From contig JAISKG010000099.1 of NCBI GenBank assembly GCA_031261015.1, positions 1 to 15,086 of the forward strand: a stretch of 15,086 nucleotides of DNA, in the 5' to 3' direction. The translations under genes and the position numbers were made by a program. This document shows, one piece after another, positions 6,584-13,956 of the stretch; the stretch's first letter is position 1; every line of letters starts with the position of its first letter. Source of the stretch: Dysgonamonadaceae bacterium. Its GTDB lineage: Bacteria > Bacteroidota > Bacteroidia > Bacteroidales > Azobacteroidaceae. The notes beneath the pieces are model-generated. The model did no database searches. It saw nothing but the letters and a program-made list of their open reading frames with translations, and was not told where the DNA came from.

Positions 6584-7366
6584 ATGTTTCATTTTGATGT
6601 AGTAACCCGTTGGATTGATGAATTTCTCCGCACTTATTTACTGGACGGCTGGGCGCTGTTCCTCGAATTTGTGTTGATCGGAGTAGTCATTTTGGGTGTT
6701 TATGCCGTATTGGCGCTCATATTAATTTATGTGGAACGGAAAGTTTGCGCATTCTTCCAATGTCGCTTAGGCCCGACACGAGTAGGCCCTTGGGGGCTTT
6801 TTCAATCGGTCGCGGATATGGTCAAGATTCTGTTGAAGGAGTTGATTAAGATCAATCGCGTCGATCCGATGTTGTTCCGGATCGCTGCTTTCTTGGTGAT
6901 CATCGCGTCGATCTGTACGTTCGGCGCAATTCCGTTCGACAAAGGTTTGCATGTAGTAGATTTCAACATAGGCGTATTTTACTTATTAGCAATCTCTTCG
7001 TTGGGCGTGGTCGGTATTTTGCTGGCCGGCTGGGCGTCGAACAATAAATACACCATGATCGGCGCAATGCGTTCGGGAGCACAGTTGATTTCTTACGAAT
7101 TATCGTGCGGACTGGCGTTGATGACGATAGTGATGCTTTCGGGTACGATGCAGTTGTCCGATATTGTGGAACAACAATCGTATGCTTGGAATATTTTCCG
7201 TGGCGGAATTCCGGCCATCATCGCATTCATTGTTTATTTGATTGCCGGTCACGCCGAAACCAATCGCGGGCCTTTTGACTTGCCCGAAGCCGAATCGGAA
7301 TTGACTGCCGGTTATCATACCGAATATTCGGGAATCCAGTTCGGATTTTTCTATTTGGCCGAATAA
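6584..7366 (+). CDS. nuoH: Complex I subunit H, N-terminal part (interrupted by in-frame TAA)
   Basis: NuoH anchors the quinone chamber in the membrane. This part has 260 residues and contains the expected blocks: [20 protein letters not shown] and [18 protein letters not shown], the [20 protein letters not shown] segment, and the acidic cytoplasmic loop [20 protein letters not shown]. It stops at TAA 7364-7366 directly after FFYLAE. In the family this place reads LAEY-x-NM, and the same frame continues with L-N-M, so TAA replaces a Tyr codon (TAT or TAC). A product ending here would lack the last two membrane helices. The ATG at 6584 lies only 13 bases from the inserted heptad repeats and has no evident Shine-Dalgarno site. 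Possible explanations are sequencing error, a true nonsense mutation, or a split gene. Confidence 0.9.
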   Translation: MFHFDVVTRWIDEFLRTYLLDGWALFLEFVLIGVVILGVYAVLALILIYVERKVCAFFQCRLGPTRVGPWGLFQSVADMVKILLKELIKINRVDPMLFRIAAFLVIIASICTFGAIPFDKGLHVVDFNIGVFYLLAISSLGVVGILLAGWASNNKYTMIGAMRSGAQLISYELSCGLALMTIVMLSGTMQLSDIVEQQSYAWNIFRGGIPAIIAFIVYLIAGHAETNRGPFDLPEAESELTAGYHTEYSGIQFGFFYLAE

Positions 7367-7651
7367 TTGAACATGTTTATCATCGCTGCTATCGCAACAA
7401 CTTTGTTTTTAGGCGGTTGGATGCCTTTGCATATTCCCGGGTGGGACGGATTCAATCAGTTTATGGATTACATTCCACCGGTATTGTGGTTTTTCGCCAA
7501 AACATTTGTCTGCGTATTTTTAGCATTGTGGGTACGCTGGACAATGCCCCGCTTGCGTATTGATCAACTGTTGAATCTGGAATGGAAAATTTTGATGCCG
7601 ATTAGTTTGATAAACATTCTATTGATGGCGCTTTGGATCATTTATATTTAA
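7367..7651 (+). pseudogene. nuoH: Complex I subunit H, C-terminal part (same frame, after TAA)
   Basis: This is the remaining quarter of NuoH, in the same frame as the front part. It reads [18 protein letters not shown], the normal continuation of the family, and then carries the last two membrane helices with [20 protein letters not shown] and [17 protein letters not shown]. If translated separately it would start at TTG 7367 or, more likely, ATG 7373, giving about 92-94 residues. No Shine-Dalgarno site precedes it, but reinitiation after the nearby TAA is conceivable. The sequence shows no other damage, so the interruption is either very recent, an artefact, or tolerated. The stop is 6 bases before nuoI. 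Confidence 0.85.
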
Positions 7652-7657
7652 TGGATT

Positions 7658-8122
7658 ATGAGTTATATTAAAAATATCATTGAAGGGATTTGGCATTTGA
7701 TGCAAGGCATGTATATTACCTTCCTCAATTTGATTCGCCCGAAAGTTACGGAATCTTATCCGGAAAATCGCGGGAAAGTTTTTCCTCACGAACGGATGCG
7801 CGGACAATTGGTTATGCCTCACAATGAAGCGAATGAGCATTTGTGCACAGCTTGTGGAATTTGCCAGATGAATTGCCCGAACGGAACGATTCAGGTAATT
7901 TCCAAGAAAGAACTCGACGAAGCGACGGGAAAAGAAAAACGAGTGTTGGATCGATATCTTTATGATATAGGTAGTTGCATTTTCTGTGCGGTTTGTACGA
8001 CGTCGTGTCCGCAAGATGCGATTCAATGGTCAACGAATTTTGAACATGCGACGTTTACACGGCCGAAGTTGCTGGAGCAGCTGAATCGGGAAGGTTCGTC
8101 ATTAATGAAGAAAACTAAATAG
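7658..8122 (+). CDS. nuoI: Complex I subunit I (two [4Fe-4S] clusters, N6a/N6b)
   Basis: This 154-residue ferredoxin-like subunit relays electrons to NuoB. Both cluster motifs are intact: C63-x2-C66-x2-C69-x3-C73-P (CTACGICQMNCP) and C107-x2-C110-x2-C113-x3-C117-P (CIFCAVCTTSCP). The N-terminal ~30 residues form the amphipathic helix that lies against the membrane (IIEGIWHLMQGMYITFLNLI). The start ATG 7658 lies 6 bases after the nuoH locus. With NuoE, F and G absent, NuoI is the likely entry point for electrons from a soluble carrier such as ferredoxin; this is an inference from the gene set. Confidence 0.96.
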   Translation: MSYIKNIIEGIWHLMQGMYITFLNLIRPKVTESYPENRGKVFPHERMRGQLVMPHNEANEHLCTACGICQMNCPNGTIQVISKKELDEATGKEKRVLDRYLYDIGSCIFCAVCTTSCPQDAIQWSTNFEHATFTRPKLLEQLNREGSSLMKKTK

Positions 8123-8124
8123 TT

Positions 8125-8646
8125 ATGGATCCGATAATTAATCTGATTATATTTGCCTGTCTGGGCACAGCAAGTTTGCTTCTGTCCGTACTGGCGGTTT
8201 CGTCGAAAAGCCTGTTGCGGGCGGCTACTTATCTGCTGTTGGTATTGATCTGTACGGCAGGGTTTTATTTGTTTTTGAACTATCATTTTCTGGCGGCGGT
8301 GCAAATTTCGGTTTATGCCGGTGGCGTGGTGGTTTTGTTTGTCTTTGCGATTTTCCTGACGAGCAATAAAGGAGATAGATTACAAAAGCACCAGACAAAG
8401 AAATATGTGATGGGCGCTTTGGCCGCGCTGGGCGGAATTGCCGTTACCGCGTTTGCCGTGTGGAAACATCAATTTGTTTATGGCGGTAATGCGACGATGG
8501 AAGGCGACCAGGAAATCAATATGAAAGTGATCGGCGCAGCGCTGATGGGTACTGAAAAATACCAATATTTAATGCCTTTCGAGATATTAAGTATTTTGCT
8601 TTTGGCGGCGATTGTCGGAGGAATATTAATTGCAAGAAAAAGATGA
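8125..8646 (+). CDS. nuoJ: Complex I subunit J
   Basis: NuoJ is a membrane subunit of the proton-translocating arm, 173 residues with five predicted helices. The conserved third helix with the pi-bulge region is visible as FLAAVQISVYAGGVVVLFVF, which contains the Y-A-G-x-V-V-L-F-V-F signature. A polar loop (about residues 87-95) and a last helix (FEILSILLLAAIVGGILIA) follow. The start is 2 bases after the nuoI stop, and the stop (8644-8646) is 4 bases before the nuoK ATG, so translation is probably coupled. Confidence 0.94.
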   Translation: MDPIINLIIFACLGTASLLLSVLAVSSKSLLRAATYLLLVLICTAGFYLFLNYHFLAAVQISVYAGGVVVLFVFAIFLTSNKGDRLQKHQTKKYVMGALAALGGIAVTAFAVWKHQFVYGGNATMEGDQEINMKVIGAALMGTEKYQYLMPFEILSILLLAAIVGGILIARKR

Positions 8647-8650
8647 TGTT

Positions 8651-8959
8651 ATGATACGAATGGAGTATTACTTAATAATCAGCACACTGATGTTTTTCAT
8701 CGGAATTTACGGTTTTATTACCCGGAAAAACATGATTGCGATTCTGATTTCGTTGGAATTGGTGTTGAATGCCGTAGAAATTAATTTTGCCGTATTCAAC
8801 CGGTATTTGTTTCCGGGACAGATGGAGGGAATGTTTTTTACCTTGTTCGGCATTGCGATTACGGCAGCGGAAACGGCTGTTGCCTTGGCAATTATTATTA
8901 ATGCTTACCGCGTAATCGGGAACATTGAGATTAAAAATTTAAGTAAAATGAAAAACTGA
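8651..8959 (+). CDS. nuoK: Complex I subunit K
   Basis: NuoK is a small three-helix antiporter-like subunit. The chosen start is ATG 8651 (MIRMEYYLIIS), which gives 102 residues, the usual size; a TTG-initiated version from 8630 would add seven charged residues and overlap nuoJ. Conserved Glu residues of helices 2 and 3 are visible in LISLELVLNAVEINF and TAAETAVALAIII, the residues linked to proton transfer. It ends in a Lys-rich tail. nuoL follows after 6 bases. Confidence 0.94.
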   Translation: MIRMEYYLIISTLMFFIGIYGFITRKNMIAILISLELVLNAVEINFAVFNRYLFPGQMEGMFFTLFGIAITAAETAVALAIIINAYRVIGNIEIKNLSKMKN

Positions 8960-8965
8960 TAATCA

Positions 8966-10882
8966 ATGGAATACAGTTTATTAATCATAGCAACGCCCTT
9001 CCTCCTTTTCCTCGTATTAGGATTATTGGGAATGAAAATGAAACCCTCGATTGCGGGCATTATCGGAACGCTGGGCATGAGCCTCTGCGCTATTGTCGCT
9101 TACACGGTTGCCTATCAATATTTTTTCCAATTCGGAAAAGTTGGCGAAGAATGGACGAAAATCATTCCGTTGAACTTTGAGTGGCTACGTTTTACCGACA
9201 AGTTGCACATTGATCTGGGCATTCTGTTGGATCCGATTTCGGTAATGATGCTGGTAGTGATCACGACCGTTTCGCTGATGGTGCACATCTACAGTTTGGG
9301 CTACATGAAAGGCGAGAAAGGATTTGAACGTTATTACGCATTCCTTTCACTGTTCAGTTTTTCGATGCTGGGTTTGGTCGTGGCAACCAATATTTTCCAA
9401 ATGTATATTTTCTGGGAGTTGGTGGGCGTGAGTTCCTATTCGCTCATCGGATTTTACTATACGAAACCTTCGGCGGTGGCGGCCAGTAAAAAGGCGTTTA
9501 TCGTCACACGTTTCGCCGATTTGGGATTTTTGGTCGGAATCTTAATTCTTTCGTTTTACACGAAAACCTTTGATTTTGAATTGTTAACAGCCGATCATGC
9601 TGCTTTGGCAACAACTTCGTTTGCCGGTGGTACTTTTCTGGGATTGTCGATTGCGACTTGGGCGATGGCCTTGATTTTTATGGGCGGCGCGGGAAAGTCG
9701 GCGATGTTTCCGCTACATATCTGGTTGCCCGATGCGATGGAAGGTCCTACGCCGGTTTCGGCTTTGATTCACGCAGCGACGATGGTTGTGGCAGGCGTGT
9801 ATCTGGTTGCCCGTTTGTTTCCGGTGTATTTCTTTGCTGCGCCTGATGTGCTGGAGATGATTGCTTTTGTCGGCGCATTCACCGCTCTGTTTGCGGCAGT
9901 TATTGCGATTACGCAGACCGATATTAAGCGGGTGCTGGCGTTCTCCACGATTTCGCAGATTGCATATATGATGGTCGCGCTGGGTGTTTCGGGTTACGGC
10001 GACCACGATGGCTTGGGCTATATGGCTTCGATGTTCCATTTGTTTACGCATGCGTTCTTCAAAGCCTTGTTGTTCTTGGGTGCGGGTTCGGTGATTCATG
10101 CCGTACACAGCAACGAGATGGATCACATGGGTGGATTGCACAAATATATGAAAGTGACGAGTATCACATTCTTTATCGCATGTCTGGCGATTGCCGGTAT
10201 TCCGCCGTTCTCTGGATTTTTCAGTAAGGATGAGATTTTGGCGGCGGCATTCCATCATCAACCGGTTATTTTCTGGACGTTGTGGGTAGTGGCCGGATTG
10301 ACGGCATTTTATATGTTCCGTTTGTATTTTTGTATTTTCTGGAATGGGAAACGCGAATACAGCGAGCATCACAAACCGCACGAATCGCCGGCTCCGATGA
10401 CGATTCCCCTAATTATCTTAGCGGTATTTTCCGTTTTTACCGGATTTATCCCTTTCTCGGATTTCATCAGCAGCAACCAGATTCCGTTCCACACGCACAT
10501 TGATTGGACGGGCGTAGGCGCGTTGAGTATCGGTGTAGCCGTCATTGGTATTCTCATTGCATTCCTATTGTATTTCAAAGACAGCCGGCAACCGGCAAAA
10601 ATGGCAAAAGCGTTGGGCGTTTTCTACAAAGCGACCTTGCATAAATTTTATATGGACGAAATCTGGATGTGGGTAACGCAAACCGTTATTTTCCGGTGTA
10701 TTTGCGCGCCCATCAAGTGGTTTGACCGTCATATCATCGACGGCAGCATGGACGGCTTGGCTTGGATCACGCAAAAATCTTCGTCTTCCATTAAAGGATT
10801 GCAGTCGGGACAAGTACAATTCTACGCTTGGGTGTTTATCTTTGGTTCGATTGTGATTGCAGCATTAGTGTTATTTTTGTAA
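8966..10882 (+). CDS. nuoL: Complex I subunit L (distal proton-pumping antiporter-like subunit)
   Basis: This 638-residue multi-helix protein (expected about 16 membrane segments plus a long lateral helix near the C-terminus) belongs to the Mrp-antiporter-like group. Key motifs: IFWELVGVSSYSLIGFYY with the helix-5 Glu; KSAMFPLHIWLPDAMEGPTP and VSALIHAATMVVAGVYL in the proton channel core; DIKRVLAFSTISQIAYM; and HLFTHAFFKALLFLGAGSVIHA with the helix-12 Lys/His region. Length is normal and no damage is seen. Unusually, nuoM does not follow at once; a 1.6-kb stretch with two foreign-looking genes lies between them. Confidence 0.96.
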   Translation: MEYSLLIIATPFLLFLVLGLLGMKMKPSIAGIIGTLGMSLCAIVAYTVAYQYFFQFGKVGEEWTKIIPLNFEWLRFTDKLHIDLGILLDPISVMMLVVITTVSLMVHIYSLGYMKGEKGFERYYAFLSLFSFSMLGLVVATNIFQMYIFWELVGVSSYSLIGFYYTKPSAVAASKKAFIVTRFADLGFLVGILILSFYTKTFDFELLTADHAALATTSFAGGTFLGLSIATWAMALIFMGGAGKSAMFPLHIWLPDAMEGPTPVSALIHAATMVVAGVYLVARLFPVYFFAAPDVLEMIAFVGAFTALFAAVIAITQTDIKRVLAFSTISQIAYMMVALGVSGYGDHDGLGYMASMFHLFTHAFFKALLFLGAGSVIHAVHSNEMDHMGGLHKYMKVTSITFFIACLAIAGIPPFSGFFSKDEILAAAFHHQPVIFWTLWVVAGLTAFYMFRLYFCIFWNGKREYSEHHKPHESPAPMTIPLIILAVFSVFTGFIPFSDFISSNQIPFHTHIDWTGVGALSIGVAVIGILIAFLLYFKDSRQPAKMAKALGVFYKATLHKFYMDEIWMWVTQTVIFRCICAPIKWFDRHIIDGSMDGLAWITQKSSSSIKGLQSGQVQFYAWVFIFGSIVIAALVLFL

Positions 10883-10942
10883 AAGAGAATCATCATGAAT
10901 GTTTCAAGAAACGATATAAGACTTGATAAATTGGGAATAAGC

Positions 10943-10993
10943 AATTCGGTAAAAATACCGAATTATAGCAAAATTCGGTATTTTTACCGAATT
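10943..10993 (+). repeat. Pair of mutually complementary palindromes upstream of the satD-like gene
   Basis: Bases 10943-10964 form a 9-bp stem (AATTCGGTA with TACCGAATT) around AAAA. Bases 10972-10993 are the exact reverse complement, with a TTTT loop. The two 22-base units are separated by ATAGCAA and can also pair with each other as a single 22-bp hairpin. A half-site AATTCGG recurs at 11001. The position, between the nuoL stop and the ATG at 11029, allows either a transcription attenuator/terminator for nuoL or a double operator for a DNA-binding regulator; the downstream gene has a helix-turn-helix. The hairpin is AT-rich with a T-run inside rather than after the stem, so a classical terminator is less likely. 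Confidence 0.7.
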
Positions 10994-11028
10994 ATTGTAG
11001 AATTCGGCAAAAAGGCTTAATTCGATAG

Positions 11029-11697
11029 ATGAAAAATAAAGCGACCATATCGGCAGACATAGTTTCTTCTACGGCATTGAACGTTGAAGACAGGTTGATT
11101 CTTGAAAAAAAATTGTTGGAAATTTTGAGAGATTTGAAACAATTTTTTGGTGAGAAGAATTTCTATGGACGCTTGATAAAAGGGGATTATATTGAATGTG
11201 TGCTGGAAAATCCGAAACAAGCATTGAGAGCTGCATTGATTCTTAAATCTTTTGTGAAATCATTGGACATTGCACAAAATGATAAGGGGCAAGCAATTAA
11301 CAAATTCAAAGAATACGGTATTCGGATTGCGGTCGGCATAGGCGAACTTGCGATTTTTGACACGAAAAAAGGAATTATTGATGGCGAAGCGATTTATTTT
11401 TCGGGCAGAGCAATAAATGAAATGCCAAAAAACAGTAAATATACGTTGATTTTCAAAAGCAAAAATGAAAAACGAGACGAAGAGTTTACTGCAATTTTCA
11501 AATTATTGGATTTTATGTTCAATAAATATAAAGGCGCGCAATCGAAAGTGGTTTTTTACAAATTGCTTAATAAAACGGATAAAGAGATTGCATTATTATT
11601 GAATAAAAGCGCTTCAACTGTCAATCAACATTCGACTTCAACAGGTTGGTACGCTGTCAATAGCGCAGTACAATATTTTGAAAAAACAATAAAATAA
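11029..11697 (+). CDS. SatD-family protein: class III cyclase-like fold plus C-terminal helix-turn-helix
   Basis: The 222-residue product starts at ATG 11029, with an in-frame TAG directly upstream. Read against class III nucleotidyl cyclases, ISADIVSST (D10) fits the first metal-binding strand, LIKGDYIECVL (K51, D53) the second metal site, YGIRIAVGIGEL (96-107) the central strand, and GEAIYFSGRAINEM (119-132) the catalytic helix. In that helix the transition-state Arg is kept (R127), but the usual Asn position is Tyr (Y123). Residues about 181-217 (KTDKEIALLLNKSASTVNQH) form a helix-turn-helix. The overall layout is that of SatD-family proteins, whose function is not established. The gene pairs with the DUF3307 gene 4 bases downstream. 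Its AT-rich codon use and its place inside the nuo operon suggest acquisition. Cyclase activity is a hypothesis only. Confidence 0.7.
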   Translation: MKNKATISADIVSSTALNVEDRLILEKKLLEILRDLKQFFGEKNFYGRLIKGDYIECVLENPKQALRAALILKSFVKSLDIAQNDKGQAINKFKEYGIRIAVGIGELAIFDTKKGIIDGEAIYFSGRAINEMPKNSKYTLIFKSKNEKRDEEFTAIFKLLDFMFNKYKGAQSKVVFYKLLNKTDKEIALLLNKSASTVNQHSTSTGWYAVNSAVQYFEKTIK

Positions 11698-11701
11698 CGC
11701 G

Positions 11702-12430
11702 ATGGAATCATTACTCATATTACAAATTATTGCTCACTTTTTGGCTGACTTTACTTTTCAGCCGCAACGGTGGTGTGATAGAAAGGAAATGAAACTGATT
11801 TCAAAGCAGCACTTTTATCATGCTGCCGTAGTTTTTGTTTCTTCATGGTTGCTAGCATTGAATTTCGGTTTTTGGTTGCCGGCGCTTATTATTGCAGTTA
11901 CGCATTTCGGACTTGACGTACTGAAAAGTTTTCTTGCAAAAAAGAATTTTCTGACTAAATACTGGTTTTTTATCGACCAAGCGTTGCATTTGGCAATAAT
12001 CGTTTTGATTGTAAATTTGTTCTATGACGACAATAGCAGGTATGCGATATTTGATTGGACATTTCATTACGCAACAAACAAATTGATTTTGATTTTGGCG
12101 TTGATTCTTTGCACAAGTCCTGCCAATGTTTTCATTAAAAAGATTATGGCGGCTTATGCTATTTTCCATATAAAGGATAGAAAAAATGTTTCACTTGTGC
12201 GGGCAGGCAGAATAATTGGCACTTTGGAACGCATTTTAACCTTTGTGTTGATTTTAGTCGATCAGTTTACGGCCGTTGGGTTTATTTTTGCGGCGAAGTC
12301 GATTCTACGCTTCCGCGATACAGACAAAACAGAAGCAAAAACCGAATATTTGTTGATAGGTTCGCTGTTGAGTTTTGGGATTGCCATTTTGCTTGGAATT
12401 TTTTATAAGGAAATAATCTGTAAAAGTTGA
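11702..12430 (+). CDS. DUF3307 family membrane protein
   Basis: The product is 242 residues with about six hydrophobic segments. The front half carries a spaced set of polar residues within or beside helices, typical of the family: HFLADFTFQP (H12, D16), QHFYHAAVV (H37, H40), THFGLDVLKSF (H68, D72) and FIDQALHLAI (D92, H96). Such His/Asp placement could bind a metal in the membrane, but no activity is established. DUF3307 genes are commonly found next to SatD-like genes, as here (4-base gap), which suggests a working pair of soluble regulator or enzyme plus membrane partner. The cassette separates nuoL from nuoM, and nothing in it resembles a complex I subunit. No strong ribosome binding site is visible. 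Confidence 0.75.
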   Translation: MESLLILQIIAHFLADFTFQPQRWCDRKEMKLISKQHFYHAAVVFVSSWLLALNFGFWLPALIIAVTHFGLDVLKSFLAKKNFLTKYWFFIDQALHLAIIVLIVNLFYDDNSRYAIFDWTFHYATNKLILILALILCTSPANVFIKKIMAAYAIFHIKDRKNVSLVRAGRIIGTLERILTFVLILVDQFTAVGFIFAAKSILRFRDTDKTEAKTEYLLIGSLLSFGIAILLGIFYKEIICKS

Positions 12431-12473
12431 GGATAAAAAATATAATATTAGAAAAATGAAAAAACAATAGTTT

Positions 12474-13952
12474 ATGAATATATTATCTTTATTTGTAGTC
12501 GTCCCGGTCTTAATGATCATCGCCTTGTTTCTGTGCAAGGGAATGAAAGCCATCCGCACGGTGATGGTGACGGGAGCTTCCGTTTTATTGGTTCTGGCAG
12601 CAATACTTACCATTTTATTTTTGCAACAAAGAGCGGCAGGCGATACGGCCGAAATGCTGTTTGTCGATAGTTTGGTTTGGTACGCGCCCCTGAATATTTG
12701 CTACACGGTAGGTGTGGACGGTATCTCAGTGATGATGCTGGCGTTGTCGGCAATTATTGTATTCACAGGCGTTTTCTCGTCGTGGAACATGAACATGGCG
12801 AAGGAATATTTCCTCTGGTACTGCTTGTTGTCGATGGGTGTATTCGGATTTTTCATCTCTATCGACTTGTTTACTATGTTTATGTTCTATGAAGTGGCCT
12901 TGATTCCAATGTATTTGCTGATTGGTTTATGGGGTACAGGACGAAAAGAATATTCGGCGATGAAGCTAACGCTCATGTTAATGGGTGGTTCCGCATTCCT
13001 GATGATCGGAATTATCGGTATTTATTTCGCTGCAGGACACACAACGATGAATTTATTGGAAATTGCCCAATTGCATATCCCTTACGAATTTCAACGTTGG
13101 TTATTTCCTGCTACTTTCTTGGGATTCGGCGTTTTGGGCGCTTTATTTCCGTTTCATACTTGGTCGCCCGACGGTCACGCTTCGGCGCCAACGGCCGTTT
13201 CGATGCTTCATGCCGGCGTATTGATGAAACTGGGAGGTTACGGATGTTTCCGTGTAGCCATTTATTTGATGCCCGAAGCCGCGCAGCAATTAGGTTGGAT
13301 CTTCTTAATTCTCACGGGAATCAGCGTGGTTTACGGAGCATTCAGCGCGGTTGTTCAAACCGACCTGAAATACATCAACGCCTATTCGTCGGTGAGTCAC
13401 TGCGGATTGGTGTTGTTTGCCATTTTGATGATGAACCAAACAGCAATGACCGGCGCGATTATGCAAATGCTTTCGCACGGATTGATGACAGCCTTGTTCT
13501 TCGCCCTGATCGGTTTGATTTACGGGCGCACGCACACGCGCGACATCCGCGAGATGGGCGGCTTGATGAAGATTATGCCGTTTGCTTCGGTCTGCTACGT
13601 GATTGCCGGTTTGGCTTCGCTGGGACTTCCGGGATTGAGCGGTTTCGTGGCCGAAATGACCATTTTTGTCGGTTCATTCCAGCATACGGATTGGTTCCAT
13701 CGCGGCTTTACGATTGCCGCTTGCTGCTCGATCGTGATTACTGCCGTTTATATTTTACGGACAGTCGGAAAAATACTTTACGGCCCCGTGCAGGATCAAC
13801 ACCATATCGGTTTGCCCGATGCGGCCTGGTATGAGAAAGTTTCGGTCGTTTGCCTGATCGTCGCCATCGCTTTCATCGGAATGTATCCATCGGGAGCTTC
13901 CGACATCATCAGCAACAGTTTATCCCCAATTATTGCCAAATTAAATTTCTAA
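12474..13952 (+). CDS. nuoM: Complex I subunit M (proton-pumping antiporter-like subunit)
   Basis: The 492-residue product has about 14 membrane helices and is normal in length. Motifs: MFMFYEVALIPMYLLIGLWG with the helix-5 Glu; FPFHTWSPDGHASAPTAVSM followed by LHAGVLMKLGGYG with the helix-8 Lys; TDLKYINAYSSVSHCGLVLF; and MLSHGLMTALFFALIGLIYG. It starts 43 bases after the DUF3307 stop, the longest gap within the operon apart from the inserted elements; the gap is very AT-rich and holds a four-codon ATG-to-TAG stretch (12456-12470). No strong promoter was seen, so expression probably depends on read-through across the inserted cassette. Confidence 0.96.
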   Translation: MNILSLFVVVPVLMIIALFLCKGMKAIRTVMVTGASVLLVLAAILTILFLQQRAAGDTAEMLFVDSLVWYAPLNICYTVGVDGISVMMLALSAIIVFTGVFSSWNMNMAKEYFLWYCLLSMGVFGFFISIDLFTMFMFYEVALIPMYLLIGLWGTGRKEYSAMKLTLMLMGGSAFLMIGIIGIYFAAGHTTMNLLEIAQLHIPYEFQRWLFPATFLGFGVLGALFPFHTWSPDGHASAPTAVSMLHAGVLMKLGGYGCFRVAIYLMPEAAQQLGWIFLILTGISVVYGAFSAVVQTDLKYINAYSSVSHCGLVLFAILMMNQTAMTGAIMQMLSHGLMTALFFALIGLIYGRTHTRDIREMGGLMKIMPFASVCYVIAGLASLGLPGLSGFVAEMTIFVGSFQHTDWFHRGFTIAACCSIVITAVYILRTVGKILYGPVQDQHHIGLPDAAWYEKVSVVCLIVAIAFIGMYPSGASDIISNSLSPIIAKLNF

Positions 13953-13956
13953 GAAT

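Noticed and set aside
7364..7366. TAA recoding (stop-to-Tyr) as the normal code of this organism
   Set aside because: TAA closes other complete genes here (nuoA, nuoM, the barrel gene at 598) exactly where family proteins end.
9713..10381. Long minus-strand open frame opposite nuoL (222 codons)
   Set aside because: It is rich in His, Arg and Gln with no hydrophobic core, the typical mirror of a membrane-protein gene.
10895..11020. A 41-codon open frame starting just after nuoL (MNVSRNDIRLDK...)
   Set aside because: It is composed largely of the two palindromes, has no recognisable similarity and no ribosome site; most likely a chance frame.
12456..12470. Four-codon ATG-to-TAG stretch just before nuoM, as a possible leader peptide
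   Set aside because: Too short and in very AT-rich DNA; no hairpin or repeated codons suggest attenuation.
12929..13834. 301-codon plus-strand frame within nuoM
   Set aside because: It is Arg/Phe/Asp-rich and out of frame with the clear nuoM gene; a shadow frame.
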